From positions 1-38,446 of the forward strand of contig DYLA01000006.1 in the NCBI GenBank assembly GCA_020722265.1: DNA of 38,446 nt, in the 5' to 3' direction. The notes under the pieces were generated by a model that worked only from the letters and a program-made list of their open reading frames with translations, made no database searches and was not told where the DNA came from. This stretch comes from Anaerolinea sp. (GTDB taxonomy: Bacteria; Chloroflexota; Anaerolineae; UBA4142). The position numbers and the translations under genes are program-made. Positions 26,761 to 36,640 of this stretch are shown piece after piece. The first letter of the stretch is position 1. Every line of letters starts with the position of its first letter.

Positions 26761-27816
26761 ATGGCCGAGTCTGGCAAAACCAAGTCGCTTGAAACCACTC
26801 TGGCGACCCTCAAGAAACGGTTCGGAGAAGGGGCGATTATGAAATTGGGTGAGGGAGCCAATATGAAAGTGGATGCCATCCCCACCGGTTCGGTCTCGCT
26901 CGATCTCGCGCTGGGCATCGGTGGGATTCCGCGCGGACGCGTCACCGAAATCTACGGTCCCGAAGCCTCAGGCAAGACAACGATCTGCCAGCACATCATC
27001 GCGGAAGCGCAAAAGATGGGGGGCGTTGCCGCCTTTATTGATGTGGAACACGCGCTCGACCCCAGCTATGCTGCCAAGTGCGGGGTCAACGTGAGCGAAC
27101 TGCTCGTCTCGCAGCCCGATACCGGCGAGCAAGCGCTCGAAATCGCCGAGGCGCTGGTGCGCTCCGGCGCGGTGGACGTCGTCGTCATAGACTCGGTCGC
27201 CGCGTTGGTGCCGCGCGCGGAAATCGAAGGGGAGATGGGCGATTCGCACGTCGGCTTGCAGGCGCGTTTGATGAGCCAGGCGCTCCGCAAACTCTCCGGC
27301 GCGATCAAGAAATCCAACACGGCAGTCATTTTCACGAACCAGTTGCGCCAGAAAATCGGTGTGATGTTCGGCAACCCGGAGACGACGACGGGGGGGATGG
27401 CGCTCAAGTTCTACTCGTCGGTTCGGCTGGACGTGCGTCCCGTCGAAGCGATCAAAGTCGGCGACGAGGTCATCGGCAATCGAACGCGCGTGCGCGTCAA
27501 GAAGAACAAAGTCGCGCCGCCGTTCCGCAAAGCCGAGTTCGACATCTTGCACAATCAAGGCATTTCGCGCGAAGGGGACCTTCTGGATTTGGGCGTCGAC
27601 TTGGGATTAATCGAAAAGAAAGGCGCGTTCTACTCGGTCGAAGGGACGCGGCTGGGGCAGGGACGCGAGAACGCGCGCGAATTCTTGAAACAGAATCCAG
27701 AGATGATGGCGCATCTGGATCAGAAGATTCGAGAGAAAGCCGGTCTTGCCGGCGGGTTGCCACTGAGTCTCGAAGACCGAGACGAGGGGGCTGAAGAAGA
27801 CGAGGACGAGGAATAG
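26761..27816 (+). CDS. recA: Recombinase RecA
   Basis: '[42 protein letters not shown]', '[35 protein letters not shown]'. Start ATG 26761 with AAAGGAG RBS. Confidence 0.99.
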   Translation: MAESGKTKSLETTLATLKKRFGEGAIMKLGEGANMKVDAIPTGSVSLDLALGIGGIPRGRVTEIYGPEASGKTTICQHIIAEAQKMGGVAAFIDVEHALDPSYAAKCGVNVSELLVSQPDTGEQALEIAEALVRSGAVDVVVIDSVAALVPRAEIEGEMGDSHVGLQARLMSQALRKLSGAIKKSNTAVIFTNQLRQKIGVMFGNPETTTGGMALKFYSSVRLDVRPVEAIKVGDEVIGNRTRVRVKKNKVAPPFRKAEFDILHNQGISREGDLLDLGVDLGLIEKKGAFYSVEGTRLGQGRENAREFLKQNPEMMAHLDQKIREKAGLAGGLPLSLEDRDEGAEEDEDEE

Positions 27817-28360
27817 AACGAGTTCTGGATGCGCTCGCCGCTGGCGGGCGCATCGTTGCAAAGGCTCCTCTCGCACGGATGTTCTTTGCCGAAAGGACGC
27901 GCCCGCGCGCGGACGACTCGCGGCGCGTTGGGATTGGCGCAGCGCTCCAAACGCGCGAGAGTAGGGCACACTCACAGCAATTCGAATCTAGGTGACGGCT
28001 GTTCGCGCCGAATGCCGCGTAGGGGCATCGGCGGTTGACGTTCTCCCGCACACGCGGGCGATTTTCTGATTCCGAACACGATGTGGATGGATGGGATGAC
28101 GAGTACGGCAAGTCATAACAACAGGTTGACGCGAACCGGTTGCCCAAGCGTTTTTTCGATTGGTCGCGGCGATACGTTGTCACCGCCACCCCACTCGCCT
28201 ATTGCGGCGAGGGGGTAGCGGAGCGACGCCGCCTCGCCATAATTCCTTCCCCCCATAGTTCGGATCATCACATCGTCACATAAGCCGTGCGCGCGCTAGG
28301 CGCGACTATCGGCGCGCGCGTTCGAATCGCTGTGGGTGATTACCCCGGCGATTTGTTTTT

Positions 28361-28993
28361 ATGGGACGCATTACTGCACTCGAACCGCAAGCCAAGCACG
28401 CGCGCCGCTTCAATCTCTACGTGGACAACCGCTTCGTTCTGGGATTGTCCGAAATCGTCGCCGCGCGATTGCGCGTGGGCCAAGAGGTGAGCGACGCGGA
28501 TCTGGCTGCGCTCGAACAAGAAGACGCGTTCGAAGCCGCGCGCGAAAAAGCGTTGCGTTTTCTGGAACCGCGCCCGCGTAGCACGATAGAAGTGAAGCAG
28601 CATCTGCTCAAAAAGAAAATCGCGGCGGACGTGGCAGAGCGCGTGGTCGCCCGGTTGACCGAAGCCGGACTATTGGACGATGCCGCGTTCGCCAGATACT
28701 GGGTCGAAAATCGCGAGGAGTTCAAGCCGCGCGCCGCGCGCGCGCTCCGCTTTGAGTTGAAGCGCAAGGGGCTCTCGAACGCCGAGATCGCCGAAGCGGT
28801 GGGCGATCTGGACGAGAGCGAGAGCGCGTATCGCGCCGCGCGCGCGCGCGCCGACCGCTGGCGCGCGCTCGAACGCCGCGCGTTTATGGATAAACTCGGC
28901 GCGTTTCTCATCCGACGCGGCTTTGCGTACGAGGTCGCCAAGGCGACTGCACAGCGATTGTGGGAAGAGACGCGCGCGAGCGAAACGGAATAG
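28361..28993 (+). CDS. recX: Regulatory protein RecX
   Basis: '[29 protein letters not shown]', '[24 protein letters not shown]', '[16 protein letters not shown]', '[11 protein letters not shown]', '[12 protein letters not shown]'. Confidence 0.93.
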   Translation: MGRITALEPQAKHARRFNLYVDNRFVLGLSEIVAARLRVGQEVSDADLAALEQEDAFEAAREKALRFLEPRPRSTIEVKQHLLKKKIAADVAERVVARLTEAGLLDDAAFARYWVENREEFKPRAARALRFELKRKGLSNAEIAEAVGDLDESESAYRAARARADRWRALERRAFMDKLGAFLIRRGFAYEVAKATAQRLWEETRASETE

Positions 28994-29010
28994 AGTCTTG
29001 GAGGATCGAA

Positions 29011-30549
29011 ATGGATTGGGGAATTTTGTTGTTTATGCTCTTGGACACGTTCGTGGTGGGTGTGATCGCCTTTGCGGCAGGATATTTTCTTCAAAGGAGT
29101 TTGACCAGTGCGCGCATCCAAGCCCAAGCCGCCGAGGCGGAAAAGACACTAGCAGAAGCCCAGGCGCGGGCGAAAGATGTCATTCTCAAGGCAAAGGACG
29201 AAGCCATCAAGTTCCGTGACGAGGTCGAAGCGGAACTGAAGAAAAAGCGTCAGGACTTGCAGCGCGAGGACGAACGCTTGCGCCATCGCCGCGAGAGTAT
29301 AGACCGCCGACACGAGATGTTGGAGGCGCGTGACAAGAGACTGGAGCGAAAGGAAAAGGACCTCGACCGCGTCCGCGAAGCGCTGGAGGCAACCCAAGCC
29401 AAACAATTGCAAGAGTTGCAGCGCCTCTCCGGCCTGACCGCCGAGGAAGCCAAGGCGCTGTTGCTGCAGCAAATCGAAAAAGAGACGCGGCAGGATGCGG
29501 CGCGCTTGATTCGCGAAATCGAGCAGGAGGCGCGCGAGGAAGGCGAAAGCCGCGCCCGCGAAATCATTGCCACTGCCATCGAGCGCGTCGCCTCCGATCA
29601 GGTCGCCGAAACGACCGTGTCGCTCGTTCCGCTGCCGAACGACGAGATGAAGGGGCGCATCATCGGACGGCAGGGACGGAACATCCGTGCGATCGAAGTC
29701 GCCACGGGAGTTGATCTGGTAGTTGACGACACACCCGAAGCCGTGATACTATCTAGCCACAATCCGGTGCGCCGTGAGGTGGCGCGCCTCGCTCTGAACC
29801 GTCTGATCAACGATGGGCGCATCCACCCGGGACGTATCGAAAAGATCGTCGAGAAGGCGGAAGAAGAAGTCAACGCGCAAATCCTCCAAGCCGCCGAGCA
29901 AGCCATGCTCGAACTGGGCATCACCGGGTTGCATCCGGAACTGGTGAAACTGCTGGGGCAATTGAAATTCCGCACGTCGTACGGGCAGAACGTTCTTGCC
30001 CATTCGGTCGAGACGGCGCACCTTGCCGGGATGATGGCGGCGGAACTGAAAGCGGATGTGGCGGTCGCCAAGTTAGGCGCGCTCTTGCACGACATCGGCA
30101 AGGCGGTCTCGCACGAGGTTGGGGGGGCGCACGCGCTTACCGGCGCGGAGATCGCGCGCAAGTACGGCGTGCCGGATACGGTATGCGACATCATCGCCGC
30201 GCATCACGGCGAAGCGGAAGCGCTGTCGCTGGAGAGCGCGCTCGTCGTCGCCGCCGACGCGATCAGCGGGGCGCGCCCGGGCGCGCGGCGCGAGTCGCTG
30301 GAGCAGTACTTGAAACGCGTCGAGTCGCTCGAACAGATGGCGAACGCGTTCCCCGGCGTACAACAGTCGTACGCCATTCAGGCGGGGCGCGAGATTCGCA
30401 TCATCGTCAAGCCGGAAGATATTGACGACCTGGGCGCGATCAATCTGTGCAAGCAGATCGTTCGCAAGGTCGAGGATAATCTAGAATATCCGGGGCAGAT
30501 CAAAGTGACCGTGATTCGCGAGACGCGCGCGGTCGAATACGCCAAGTAA
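29011..30549 (+). CDS. rny: Ribonuclease Y
   Basis: N-terminal TM, coiled coil, KH '[55 protein letters not shown]', HD '[11 protein letters not shown]'. Start MDWGILLF at 29011. Confidence 0.97.
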   Translation: MDWGILLFMLLDTFVVGVIAFAAGYFLQRSLTSARIQAQAAEAEKTLAEAQARAKDVILKAKDEAIKFRDEVEAELKKKRQDLQREDERLRHRRESIDRRHEMLEARDKRLERKEKDLDRVREALEATQAKQLQELQRLSGLTAEEAKALLLQQIEKETRQDAARLIREIEQEAREEGESRAREIIATAIERVASDQVAETTVSLVPLPNDEMKGRIIGRQGRNIRAIEVATGVDLVVDDTPEAVILSSHNPVRREVARLALNRLINDGRIHPGRIEKIVEKAEEEVNAQILQAAEQAMLELGITGLHPELVKLLGQLKFRTSYGQNVLAHSVETAHLAGMMAAELKADVAVAKLGALLHDIGKAVSHEVGGAHALTGAEIARKYGVPDTVCDIIAAHHGEAEALSLESALVVAADAISGARPGARRESLEQYLKRVESLEQMANAFPGVQQSYAIQAGREIRIIVKPEDIDDLGAINLCKQIVRKVEDNLEYPGQIKVTVIRETRAVEYAK

Positions 30550-30737
30550 ATTTGCCATATCGATCCCTGTCACACGTGATCTTATCCGATTCGGTTGGAC
30601 GCATCGTAACAGAAATCAACATGATTGCGCGCTCGCGCGGCACGTTCGTTCGGTGTGGGCGCGCCACGACGCATCTTCACGCGAGAATTTGAATCGGAAA
30701 CCAACATTCTCGGCGTTGTGCGTCAAAGGAGGGATCC

Positions 30738-31052
30738 ATGGTAGACACCATCAAAGTCTCTGCCAAGTCGCGGTCAACCGCCGTTGCGGGCGCGATCGCC
30801 GGTGTCATCCGCGAGCACAAACACGCGGAGGTGCAAGCCATCGGCGCAGGGGCGGTGAACCAAGCGGTCAAAGCCATCGCTATCGCGCGCGGTTATCTGG
30901 AGCGGGATGGCTTGGACATCGCTTGCGTCCCTGTCTTCGTCGAGGTGGATGTGAGCGGTGAGGAACGGACAGCCGTCAAATTCCTCGTCGAAGTCAGTCG
31001 AACCTTCACGCCGATTCCGGCCGCCGCGCCGCCTCCGCCCGCGCAGGGCTAA
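30738..31052 (+). CDS. spoVS: Stage V sporulation protein S family
   Basis: 'IKVSAKSRSTAVAGAIAGVIREHKHAEVQAIGAGAVNQAVKAIAIARGYL' SpoVS signature; AAAGGAGG RBS. Confidence 0.95.
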   Translation: MVDTIKVSAKSRSTAVAGAIAGVIREHKHAEVQAIGAGAVNQAVKAIAIARGYLERDGLDIACVPVFVEVDVSGEERTAVKFLVEVSRTFTPIPAAAPPPPAQG

Positions 31053-31103
31053 ACTCGAAAGGAGCGCATCTTCGAAACTCGATGGACGGGTTCGAACCGC
31101 CGC

Positions 31104-31916
31104 GTGGATTTGCATACGCACTCCACCGCGTCGGATGGCGAGTTGTCGCCAGCGGAGTTGGTACGCTTCGCCCTCGCGCGCGGCTTGGCGGCGATCGCGC
31201 TGACCGATCACGACACGGTTGCCGGCTTGGACGACGCCATCGCCGCCGCGCGCGGCACCGCGCTCTACGTCGTCCCCGGGGTCGAACTCTCTTGCGACGT
31301 GTACAAGAACGAAGTCCACATTCTCGGTTACTTTATCAATTGGCGCGATGCGGCGTTCCTTGCGATGCTGGACAAGTTTCGCGATGGACGCTATGGGCGC
31401 GCCGAGAAGATGGTGCGGAAACTCGCCGCGCTCGGCGCGCCCATCTCGTTCGAACGCGTCAAGCAAATCGCCGGGGACGCCTCCATCGGACGACCGCACG
31501 TGGCGCAAGCGCTGGTGGAAGCCGGGCATGTGGTGTCCGTGGTCGAGGCGTTCGACAAGTACATCGGACGGAATGCTCCCGCGTACGTGGAGCGATTCAG
31601 GTTGATGCCAGCGGACGCGGTGACGTTGATTCTACGAGCCGGGGGTGTGCCTGTTCTGGCGCATCCGCGCGAGGTGACCGATTATATCTATCCGCTCGTG
31701 AAGGCGGGGCTGGTGGGGCTGGAGGTGAATTACGGTCTGTACGATGACGCGACCCGTGCCGATCTGGCACGGTGGGCGCGGCAGTACGGGCTGATTCAGA
31801 CCGGCGGCACCGATTTTCATGGTCCCAACCAAGCCGTTCACAGTGCGATGCTCGGCGAGGTGGATGTGTCGTTCGATGTGGTGGAACAATTGCGGGAGAA
31901 AGCCGCTGCGACCTAA
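31104..31916 (+). CDS. PHP-domain phosphoesterase (nucleoside 3',5'-bisphosphate phosphatase/RNase AM-like)
   Basis: 'VDLHTHSTASDGELSPAELVRFALARGLAAIALTDHDTVAGLDDA', 'PGVELSCDVYKNEVHILGYFI', 'LAHPREV', 'GGTDFHGPN'. GTG start; no well-placed RBS. Confidence 0.92.
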   Translation: MDLHTHSTASDGELSPAELVRFALARGLAAIALTDHDTVAGLDDAIAAARGTALYVVPGVELSCDVYKNEVHILGYFINWRDAAFLAMLDKFRDGRYGRAEKMVRKLAALGAPISFERVKQIAGDASIGRPHVAQALVEAGHVVSVVEAFDKYIGRNAPAYVERFRLMPADAVTLILRAGGVPVLAHPREVTDYIYPLVKAGLVGLEVNYGLYDDATRADLARWARQYGLIQTGGTDFHGPNQAVHSAMLGEVDVSFDVVEQLREKAAAT

Positions 31917-31956
31917 AAACCTGCCGGGGTTTTCCGAACCCCGGCAGGTTTTCTTT
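31916..31956. terminator. Bidirectional intrinsic terminator between convergent PHP gene and ricT
   Basis: AAAACCTGCCGGGGTT-TTCCG-AACCCCGGCAGGTTTT (16-bp stem, 31916-31952) followed by CTTTT. Confidence 0.9.
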
Positions 31957-32028
31957 TGCGGCATATTCTTGCCGATCCTTCCGCAGGCTATTGCGACAAT
32001 GCGCTTGAATCGAGAGGCGTAATTCTCG

Positions 32029-32892
32029 TCAGGTTGCGTTCGAACTTGGGTAGTCCGCTTCGTCGTTGTCGCTCTCGGGAGCGGGGGGCTTGACGCGTTT
32101 GACTTGCGCCGCGAGCACCGTCATATTCGTACCGTCCTCGAACTGTACGACGAGGTTCTCTTTCAGCACATTGCGCGCGATGATGCGCCCTTCTCCGTGT
32201 TCGGTTAGCACCGTTTCGCCGACGCGTGGGATGCGCCCGCGCGCTTGCTGATACAGCGGCTGTTCGAAGGCGAGACAACAGAGAGGGCGCCCGCAGATGC
32301 CGGTGGCAGCGTTCGGACCGAGGGGCATATCTTGGTCTTTTGCCATTTTGATCGTGGCTTTGGGAAAATCGGCGAGGAATTTGCCGCAGCAGAGTTCTCC
32401 GCCGCACGGCGAGAGCCCGCCGATGAGGCGCGCGCGGTCGCGCGGACCGATTTGCCACAACTCGACGCGCGCGGGGAAGAGCACGGCGAGGTCTTTGACC
32501 AGCGCGCGAAAATCCACCCGCCCTTCGGCGACAAAGTAGAACGTCAGGTGACTGCCATCGAAGTTGTACTCGGCCGTCAGGAGACGCATCGGCAGCCCGT
32601 GCTTTTCGACTTGGGCGCGGCACAGCGCCAGGGCGTCCGCTTCCTGCAAGCGCAATTGCTGCCACTGCGATAGGTCGAACGGCGTGGCGCGGCGCAGAAT
32701 CGGACACAGTGCATCAGTGGGCGGATTCGCCATCGGTTCTGGCGCGAGGATGACGCGCGCGGCTTGATGACATTTTTCGGTATCTACGATGACGTATTCG
32801 TTGACGCGTAGGTTTTCGTAACCGGTCGCATCGCCGTAAATCGTTTGCGGCAACCGCCGGATTCGCAGTCCAACTACCCAACGGGCAGTCAT
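32029..32892 (-). CDS. ricT: PSP1-domain protein, RicT/YaaT family
   Basis: 'LPQTIYGDATGYENLRVNEYVIVDTEKC', 'DRARLIGGLSPCGGELCCGKFLADFPKATIKMAKDQDMPLGPNAATGICGRPLCCLAFE'. Confidence 0.93.
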   Translation of the reverse strand: MTARWVVGLRIRRLPQTIYGDATGYENLRVNEYVIVDTEKCHQAARVILAPEPMANPPTDALCPILRRATPFDLSQWQQLRLQEADALALCRAQVEKHGLPMRLLTAEYNFDGSHLTFYFVAEGRVDFRALVKDLAVLFPARVELWQIGPRDRARLIGGLSPCGGELCCGKFLADFPKATIKMAKDQDMPLGPNAATGICGRPLCCLAFEQPLYQQARGRIPRVGETVLTEHGEGRIIARNVLKENLVVQFEDGTNMTVLAAQVKRVKPPAPESDNDEADYPSSNAT

Positions 32893-33013
32893 AGTCCACT
32901 CCGCCTATACGACTGCCGGCAACAGACTGCCAGCCATCGCTAGGGAAATCTAACATAGTCGAGGCTAGGATGTTCAACGCCTGCCCTGGAGGGCGGCGCG
33001 AGGGGCAACGTCC

Positions 33014-34081
33014 CTACGAACCAAGCCCCGGCAGATTGAGCAGCAACACCTGGAGCGCGAGGCGCGCGTTGATGTTCTGGGTGAGATAACGCGAGGTCTC
33101 GCGAATCGCTTTCAGCGCGCGATGCACCTGCGCGACGCTGAACTGCGCGGCATGCGCGCGCAGCGCGTCTGTGTGATCCACATTCGTGACGCGTGCCCCA
33201 TCGCCGGTCGGCGTTTGGATGAGCAGCACGTCGCGCCACCAGCCCAGCCACAGGTCGAGCATCTCCAGCAACTCGTCCGGCGTCTTGGCGAGTTCGACGG
33301 CGCGGGACAAGCGCTCGGCGCGCCCCTCGTTTAGTGCGTCGTTCAGCGTGGCGAGGTGGCGGCGGCGCGACTCCATCAGGGCGGGGTTCGCGTGCGCCCG
33401 GACCGCCCAGCCGAGACGTCCACCGGAGACGTGCGCGAGCAGACGTGCCTGCGCCGGCTCCACGCCCCATCGCTCGATCAACGCGGTTTCCACCTGTGCG
33501 GGCGTCAGCGGGCGGAGCGCGAAAATTTGGCAGCGTGACGAAATCGTCGGCAGCAACAGGCTAGCATCGCGCGCGGTGAGAATTAGGCGCGTGTGGCGCG
33601 GCGGCTCTTCGAGTGTCTTGAGGAAGGCGTTGGCGGCTTCCTCGTTTGCCTCCTCGAAGCGCCGCAGGATGATCACTTGCCAGCGTCCCTCGAAAGGCGC
33701 GAGCGAAACGTTGTGCTGGATCGCGCGAATTTGGTCTATCTTTAGGATGCGGCGTTCCCAATCGTTCGCGCGCGGTGGAGGGAGCGAATTCTCGTCAGGC
33801 TTGAAACCGATGGGTACGCCTTCGATGACCTGAACGTCGGGATGGCGGTCGCGCGCGATTTTTCGACACGCCTGACATTCACCGCAGGGACGATTTTCGG
33901 CGAGGCACAGCAACGCCTGCGCGAGCGCGCGCGCCAGTGTCGTCTTGCCGATGGCGTGCGGACCGGTAAAGAGGTACGCGTGCGCGACGCGATCGGCGAC
34001 GAGGCTGCGCGCGAGCGCGTCCACGACCCACGCGTGCCCGACCAAGCCCCAGTTTGCCCGAATCTCCTCTTGCGCCGCCAT
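33014..34081 (-). CDS. holB: DNA polymerase III subunit delta'
   Basis: 'HAYLFTGPHAIGKTTLARALAQALLC...CGECQACRKIARDRHPDVQVIEG', 'EEANEEAANAFLKTLEEPPRHTRLILTA'. Start MAAQEEIR at 34081. Confidence 0.93.
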   Translation of the reverse strand: MAAQEEIRANWGLVGHAWVVDALARSLVADRVAHAYLFTGPHAIGKTTLARALAQALLCLAENRPCGECQACRKIARDRHPDVQVIEGVPIGFKPDENSLPPPRANDWERRILKIDQIRAIQHNVSLAPFEGRWQVIILRRFEEANEEAANAFLKTLEEPPRHTRLILTARDASLLLPTISSRCQIFALRPLTPAQVETALIERWGVEPAQARLLAHVSGGRLGWAVRAHANPALMESRRRHLATLNDALNEGRAERLSRAVELAKTPDELLEMLDLWLGWWRDVLLIQTPTGDGARVTNVDHTDALRAHAAQFSVAQVHRALKAIRETSRYLTQNINARLALQVLLLNLPGLGS

Positions 34082-34088
34082 CGAGTCT

Positions 34089-34117
34089 ATTGTATCACGA
34101 TTGCACGGGCAAACCAA
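34089..34117 (-). promoter_or_regulatory. holB promoter, predicted leaderless
   Basis: Minus strand TTGGTT (34112-34117) - 17 bp - TACAAT (34089-34094), 7 nt before the holB ATG. Confidence 0.6.
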
Positions 34118-34119
34118 AT

Positions 34120-34148
34120 TTGGCGCGGGGTGGGAACGCGGGTAAAAT
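34120..34148 (+). promoter_or_regulatory. Divergent promoter for the radical SAM gene
   Basis: TTGGCG (34120-34125) - 17 bp - TAAAAT (34143-34148). Confidence 0.6.
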
Positions 34149-34180
34149 CGGTAGGTGGCGGACGGAGAAAAGGGAGGCGC

Positions 34181-35116
34181 GTGTTCGAACCCGCTTATTT
34201 GAAATGGCTGCGCGCGGGAGAATTTGCGGAACGCGTGCGCGCGGCGTACCAACATCTGGAACGGTGCGATTTGTGCGCGCATCACTGCGGCGTCAATCGC
34301 CGCGAGACGACGAAAGGAAGTGTGTGCCGTACCGGCGAACGCGCGCGCGTTGCGAGTTTCAGTCCGCATTTCGGCGAAGAGGCGCCGCTCGTCGGAAGCG
34401 GCGGCTCGGGCACGATTTTCTTTGCGTGGTGCAACCTGCGCTGCGTGTACTGCCAGAACTATGAAATCAGTCAACTCGGCGAGGGGAGCGAAGTCGAGCC
34501 GGAAGAACTCGCTGCGATGATGTTGCGTTTACAAGCGTACGGCTGTCACAACATCAATTTCGTCAGTCCGAGTCACGTCGTCGCTCCGCTTCTCGCGGCG
34601 ACGTTCATCGCGGCGCAAGCCGGTCTGCGCATCCCCATCGTGTACAACACCGGCGGCTACGATTCGCCGGAGGCGCTGGCGCTGCTCGACGGGGTGGTGG
34701 ATATCTATATGCCGGATGTCAAGTACGCCGATGCGGGGCTGGCGCGCCAGTACTCGAAAATCCGCGACTATCCGGCGGTCAATCGCGCGGCGGTGAAAGA
34801 AATGCATCGTCAGGTAGGCGATCTGGTGATGGACGCGCGCGGGATAGCGCAGCGGGGTCTGCTCGTGCGGCATCTCGTTTTGCCCAACGATCTCGCCGGG
34901 ACGCGCGAGACGCTCCAGTGGCTCGCGCGCGAGATTTCACCGAATACGTATCTCAATCTGATGGATCAGTATCGCCCGTGCTACAAGGCGCGGGAGTATC
35001 CCGAACTCGATCGGCGGATCACGCGCGAGGAATATGCGCGCGCGGTGCACTGGGCGGAGGAGGTCGGCTTGACGCGGCTGGACGCGCGCGCGCCCTTGCG
35101 GGCATTGCGGTTATGA
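34181..35116 (+). CDS. Radical SAM protein, PflX-like (COG1313-type PFL-activase homolog)
   Basis: 'CDLCAHHCGVNRRETTKGSVC', radical SAM 'CNLRCVYCQNYEISQ', 'GCHNINFVSPSHV', 'VYNTGGYDSPEALALLDGVVDIYMPDVKYAD', 'MDQYRPCYKA'. GTG start at 34181 with GGGAGG RBS. Confidence 0.88.
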   Translation: MFEPAYLKWLRAGEFAERVRAAYQHLERCDLCAHHCGVNRRETTKGSVCRTGERARVASFSPHFGEEAPLVGSGGSGTIFFAWCNLRCVYCQNYEISQLGEGSEVEPEELAAMMLRLQAYGCHNINFVSPSHVVAPLLAATFIAAQAGLRIPIVYNTGGYDSPEALALLDGVVDIYMPDVKYADAGLARQYSKIRDYPAVNRAAVKEMHRQVGDLVMDARGIAQRGLLVRHLVLPNDLAGTRETLQWLAREISPNTYLNLMDQYRPCYKAREYPELDRRITREEYARAVHWAEEVGLTRLDARAPLRALRL

Positions 35117-35131
35117 TTTGCGATTTCGTGT

Positions 35132-35160
35132 TTGACGCGCGCCCCGTTGCGTTGTAGAAT
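35132..35160 (+). promoter_or_regulatory. radA promoter
   Basis: TTGACG (35132-35137) - 17 bp - TAGAAT (35155-35160). Confidence 0.65.
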
Positions 35161-35207
35161 GTAAGGGTAGAACAAGTGTTTGTCGGCGAGATACGCGCGA
35201 GGTTGCT

Positions 35208-36587
35208 ATGCCCCCCAAATCCAAGACTCACAGCCAATGGACGTGCCAGCAATGCGGTTTCATCTCGACCAAAGCGTACGGCCGATGCCCGGAGTGCGGC
35301 GAATGGGACTCGATGGTCGAGACGGTGGTGACGCGCGCGGACGAAAAGAAATCCGCGCTCGCCGCGCTCGCGCCGCGCAGTGTGCCGCAGAAAATTTCCG
35401 ACGTCGTCACCGAAGGGTTCACGCGCATCGCCGTACCGATGCCGGAACTCGCGCGCGTCCTCGGCGGCGGCATCGTGCCGGGTTCGCTCGTCCTCATCGG
35501 CGGCGAGCCGGGCATCGGCAAAAGTACGCTGCTCCTGCAAATGGCGGCGCTGCTCGCACAGTCGGAGGGCACGGTGCTGTACGTCTCCGGCGAAGAGTCG
35601 GTGCAGCAAACCAAGATGCGCGCGGAACGCCTCGGCTTGAAACCGGACGCGCTCTACCTCCTCACCGAGACGAACCTCGACGAGATCGTCGCGCACGTCG
35701 AACGGCTCACGCCGCGCCTCGTCGTGATTGATTCGATTCAGACGGTTTATCTCGAAGAACTGACGAGCGCGGCGGGAAGCATCTCGCAGGTGCGCGAGTC
35801 GGCGGCGCGGTTGATGCACATCGCCAAGGCGACGAACGTCGCGATCTTTCTCGTCGGACACGTCACCAAAGCCGGCGCGATTGCGGGTCCGCGCGTGCTG
35901 GAGCATATCGTTGACACGGTGCTGTATCTCGAAGGCGAACGCTTTCACGCGTACCGCTTGCTGCGGTCGGTGAAGAATCGCTTTGGCGCGACGAGCGAGG
36001 TCGGCGTGTTCGAGATGACGCAGGAGGGGATGGTCGAGATTGACAATCCCTCGCGCGCGTTTCTCGCCGAGCGCGCGCCGGACAGTGCGGGGAACGCGAT
36101 CGCGGTGACGATGGAAGGGACGCGCCCACTCCTCGTCGAGATTCAGGCGTTGACGAGCGCGAGCGCGTTCGCGCTGCCGCGCCGCACGGCGAACGGGTTC
36201 GATATGGGGCGCTTGCTGCTGCTGACAGCGGTGCTGACGCAGCGCGTTGGGCTCAAGTTGTCGGCGCAGGATGTGTTCGTCAATGTCGTCGGTGGTTTGA
36301 AGATTACCGAGCCCGCCGCCGATTTGACGGTCGCGCTCGCGATCGCGTCGTCGTTTCGCAACCAGCCGGTCGCGTCCGATCTCGTGGTGGTCGGTGAAGT
36401 CGGCTTGAGCGGCGAATTGCGGACGGTGAGTCAGGCGCAGCGTCGTCTGACCGAAGCCGCGCGGCTGGGGTTCACGCGCGCGCTCGTGCCGCAATCGCTG
36501 GTGCGGATGAAGGACAAGCCGGCGGGAATCGAGTTGGTCGGCGCGCGGACGCTGGCGCAAGCGATGGATGCCGCGCTGGTGCGGTGA
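35208..36587 (+). CDS. radA: DNA repair protein RadA
   Basis: Zn finger 'WTCQQCGFISTKAYGRCPECGEWDSM', Walker A 'GGEPGIGKSTLLLQ', Lon-like 'VNVVGGLKITEPAADLTVALAIASSF'. Confidence 0.98.
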   Translation: MPPKSKTHSQWTCQQCGFISTKAYGRCPECGEWDSMVETVVTRADEKKSALAALAPRSVPQKISDVVTEGFTRIAVPMPELARVLGGGIVPGSLVLIGGEPGIGKSTLLLQMAALLAQSEGTVLYVSGEESVQQTKMRAERLGLKPDALYLLTETNLDEIVAHVERLTPRLVVIDSIQTVYLEELTSAAGSISQVRESAARLMHIAKATNVAIFLVGHVTKAGAIAGPRVLEHIVDTVLYLEGERFHAYRLLRSVKNRFGATSEVGVFEMTQEGMVEIDNPSRAFLAERAPDSAGNAIAVTMEGTRPLLVEIQALTSASAFALPRRTANGFDMGRLLLLTAVLTQRVGLKLSAQDVFVNVVGGLKITEPAADLTVALAIASSFRNQPVASDLVVVGEVGLSGELRTVSQAQRRLTEAARLGFTRALVPQSLVRMKDKPAGIELVGARTLAQAMDAALVR

Positions 36588-36603
36588 GGGGCGAAGGTTG
36601 CGT

Positions 36604-36632
36604 TTGACCAAATCGCCAATCTCGACTAAAAT
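36604..36632 (+). promoter_or_regulatory. ffh promoter, predicted leaderless
   Basis: TTGACC (36604-36609) - 17 bp - TAAAAT (36627-36632), 8 nt before the ffh GTG. Confidence 0.65.
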
Positions 36633-36640
36633 AGCGCACT

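Noticed and set aside
28000-28340. tRNA or other structured RNA in the recA-recX gap
   Set aside because: Palindromic GC-rich stretches are present but no T-loop GGTTCGA-type arm with a matching acceptor stem could be identified by eye.
34085-34474. N-terminal extension of the holB ORF
   Set aside because: Overlaps the divergent radical SAM gene and promoter; HolB homology begins at MAAQEEIR...HAYLF.
35019-36611. 530-aa minus-strand ORF opposite radA
   Set aside because: Arg/His-rich shadow ORF; radA motifs are unambiguous on the plus strand.
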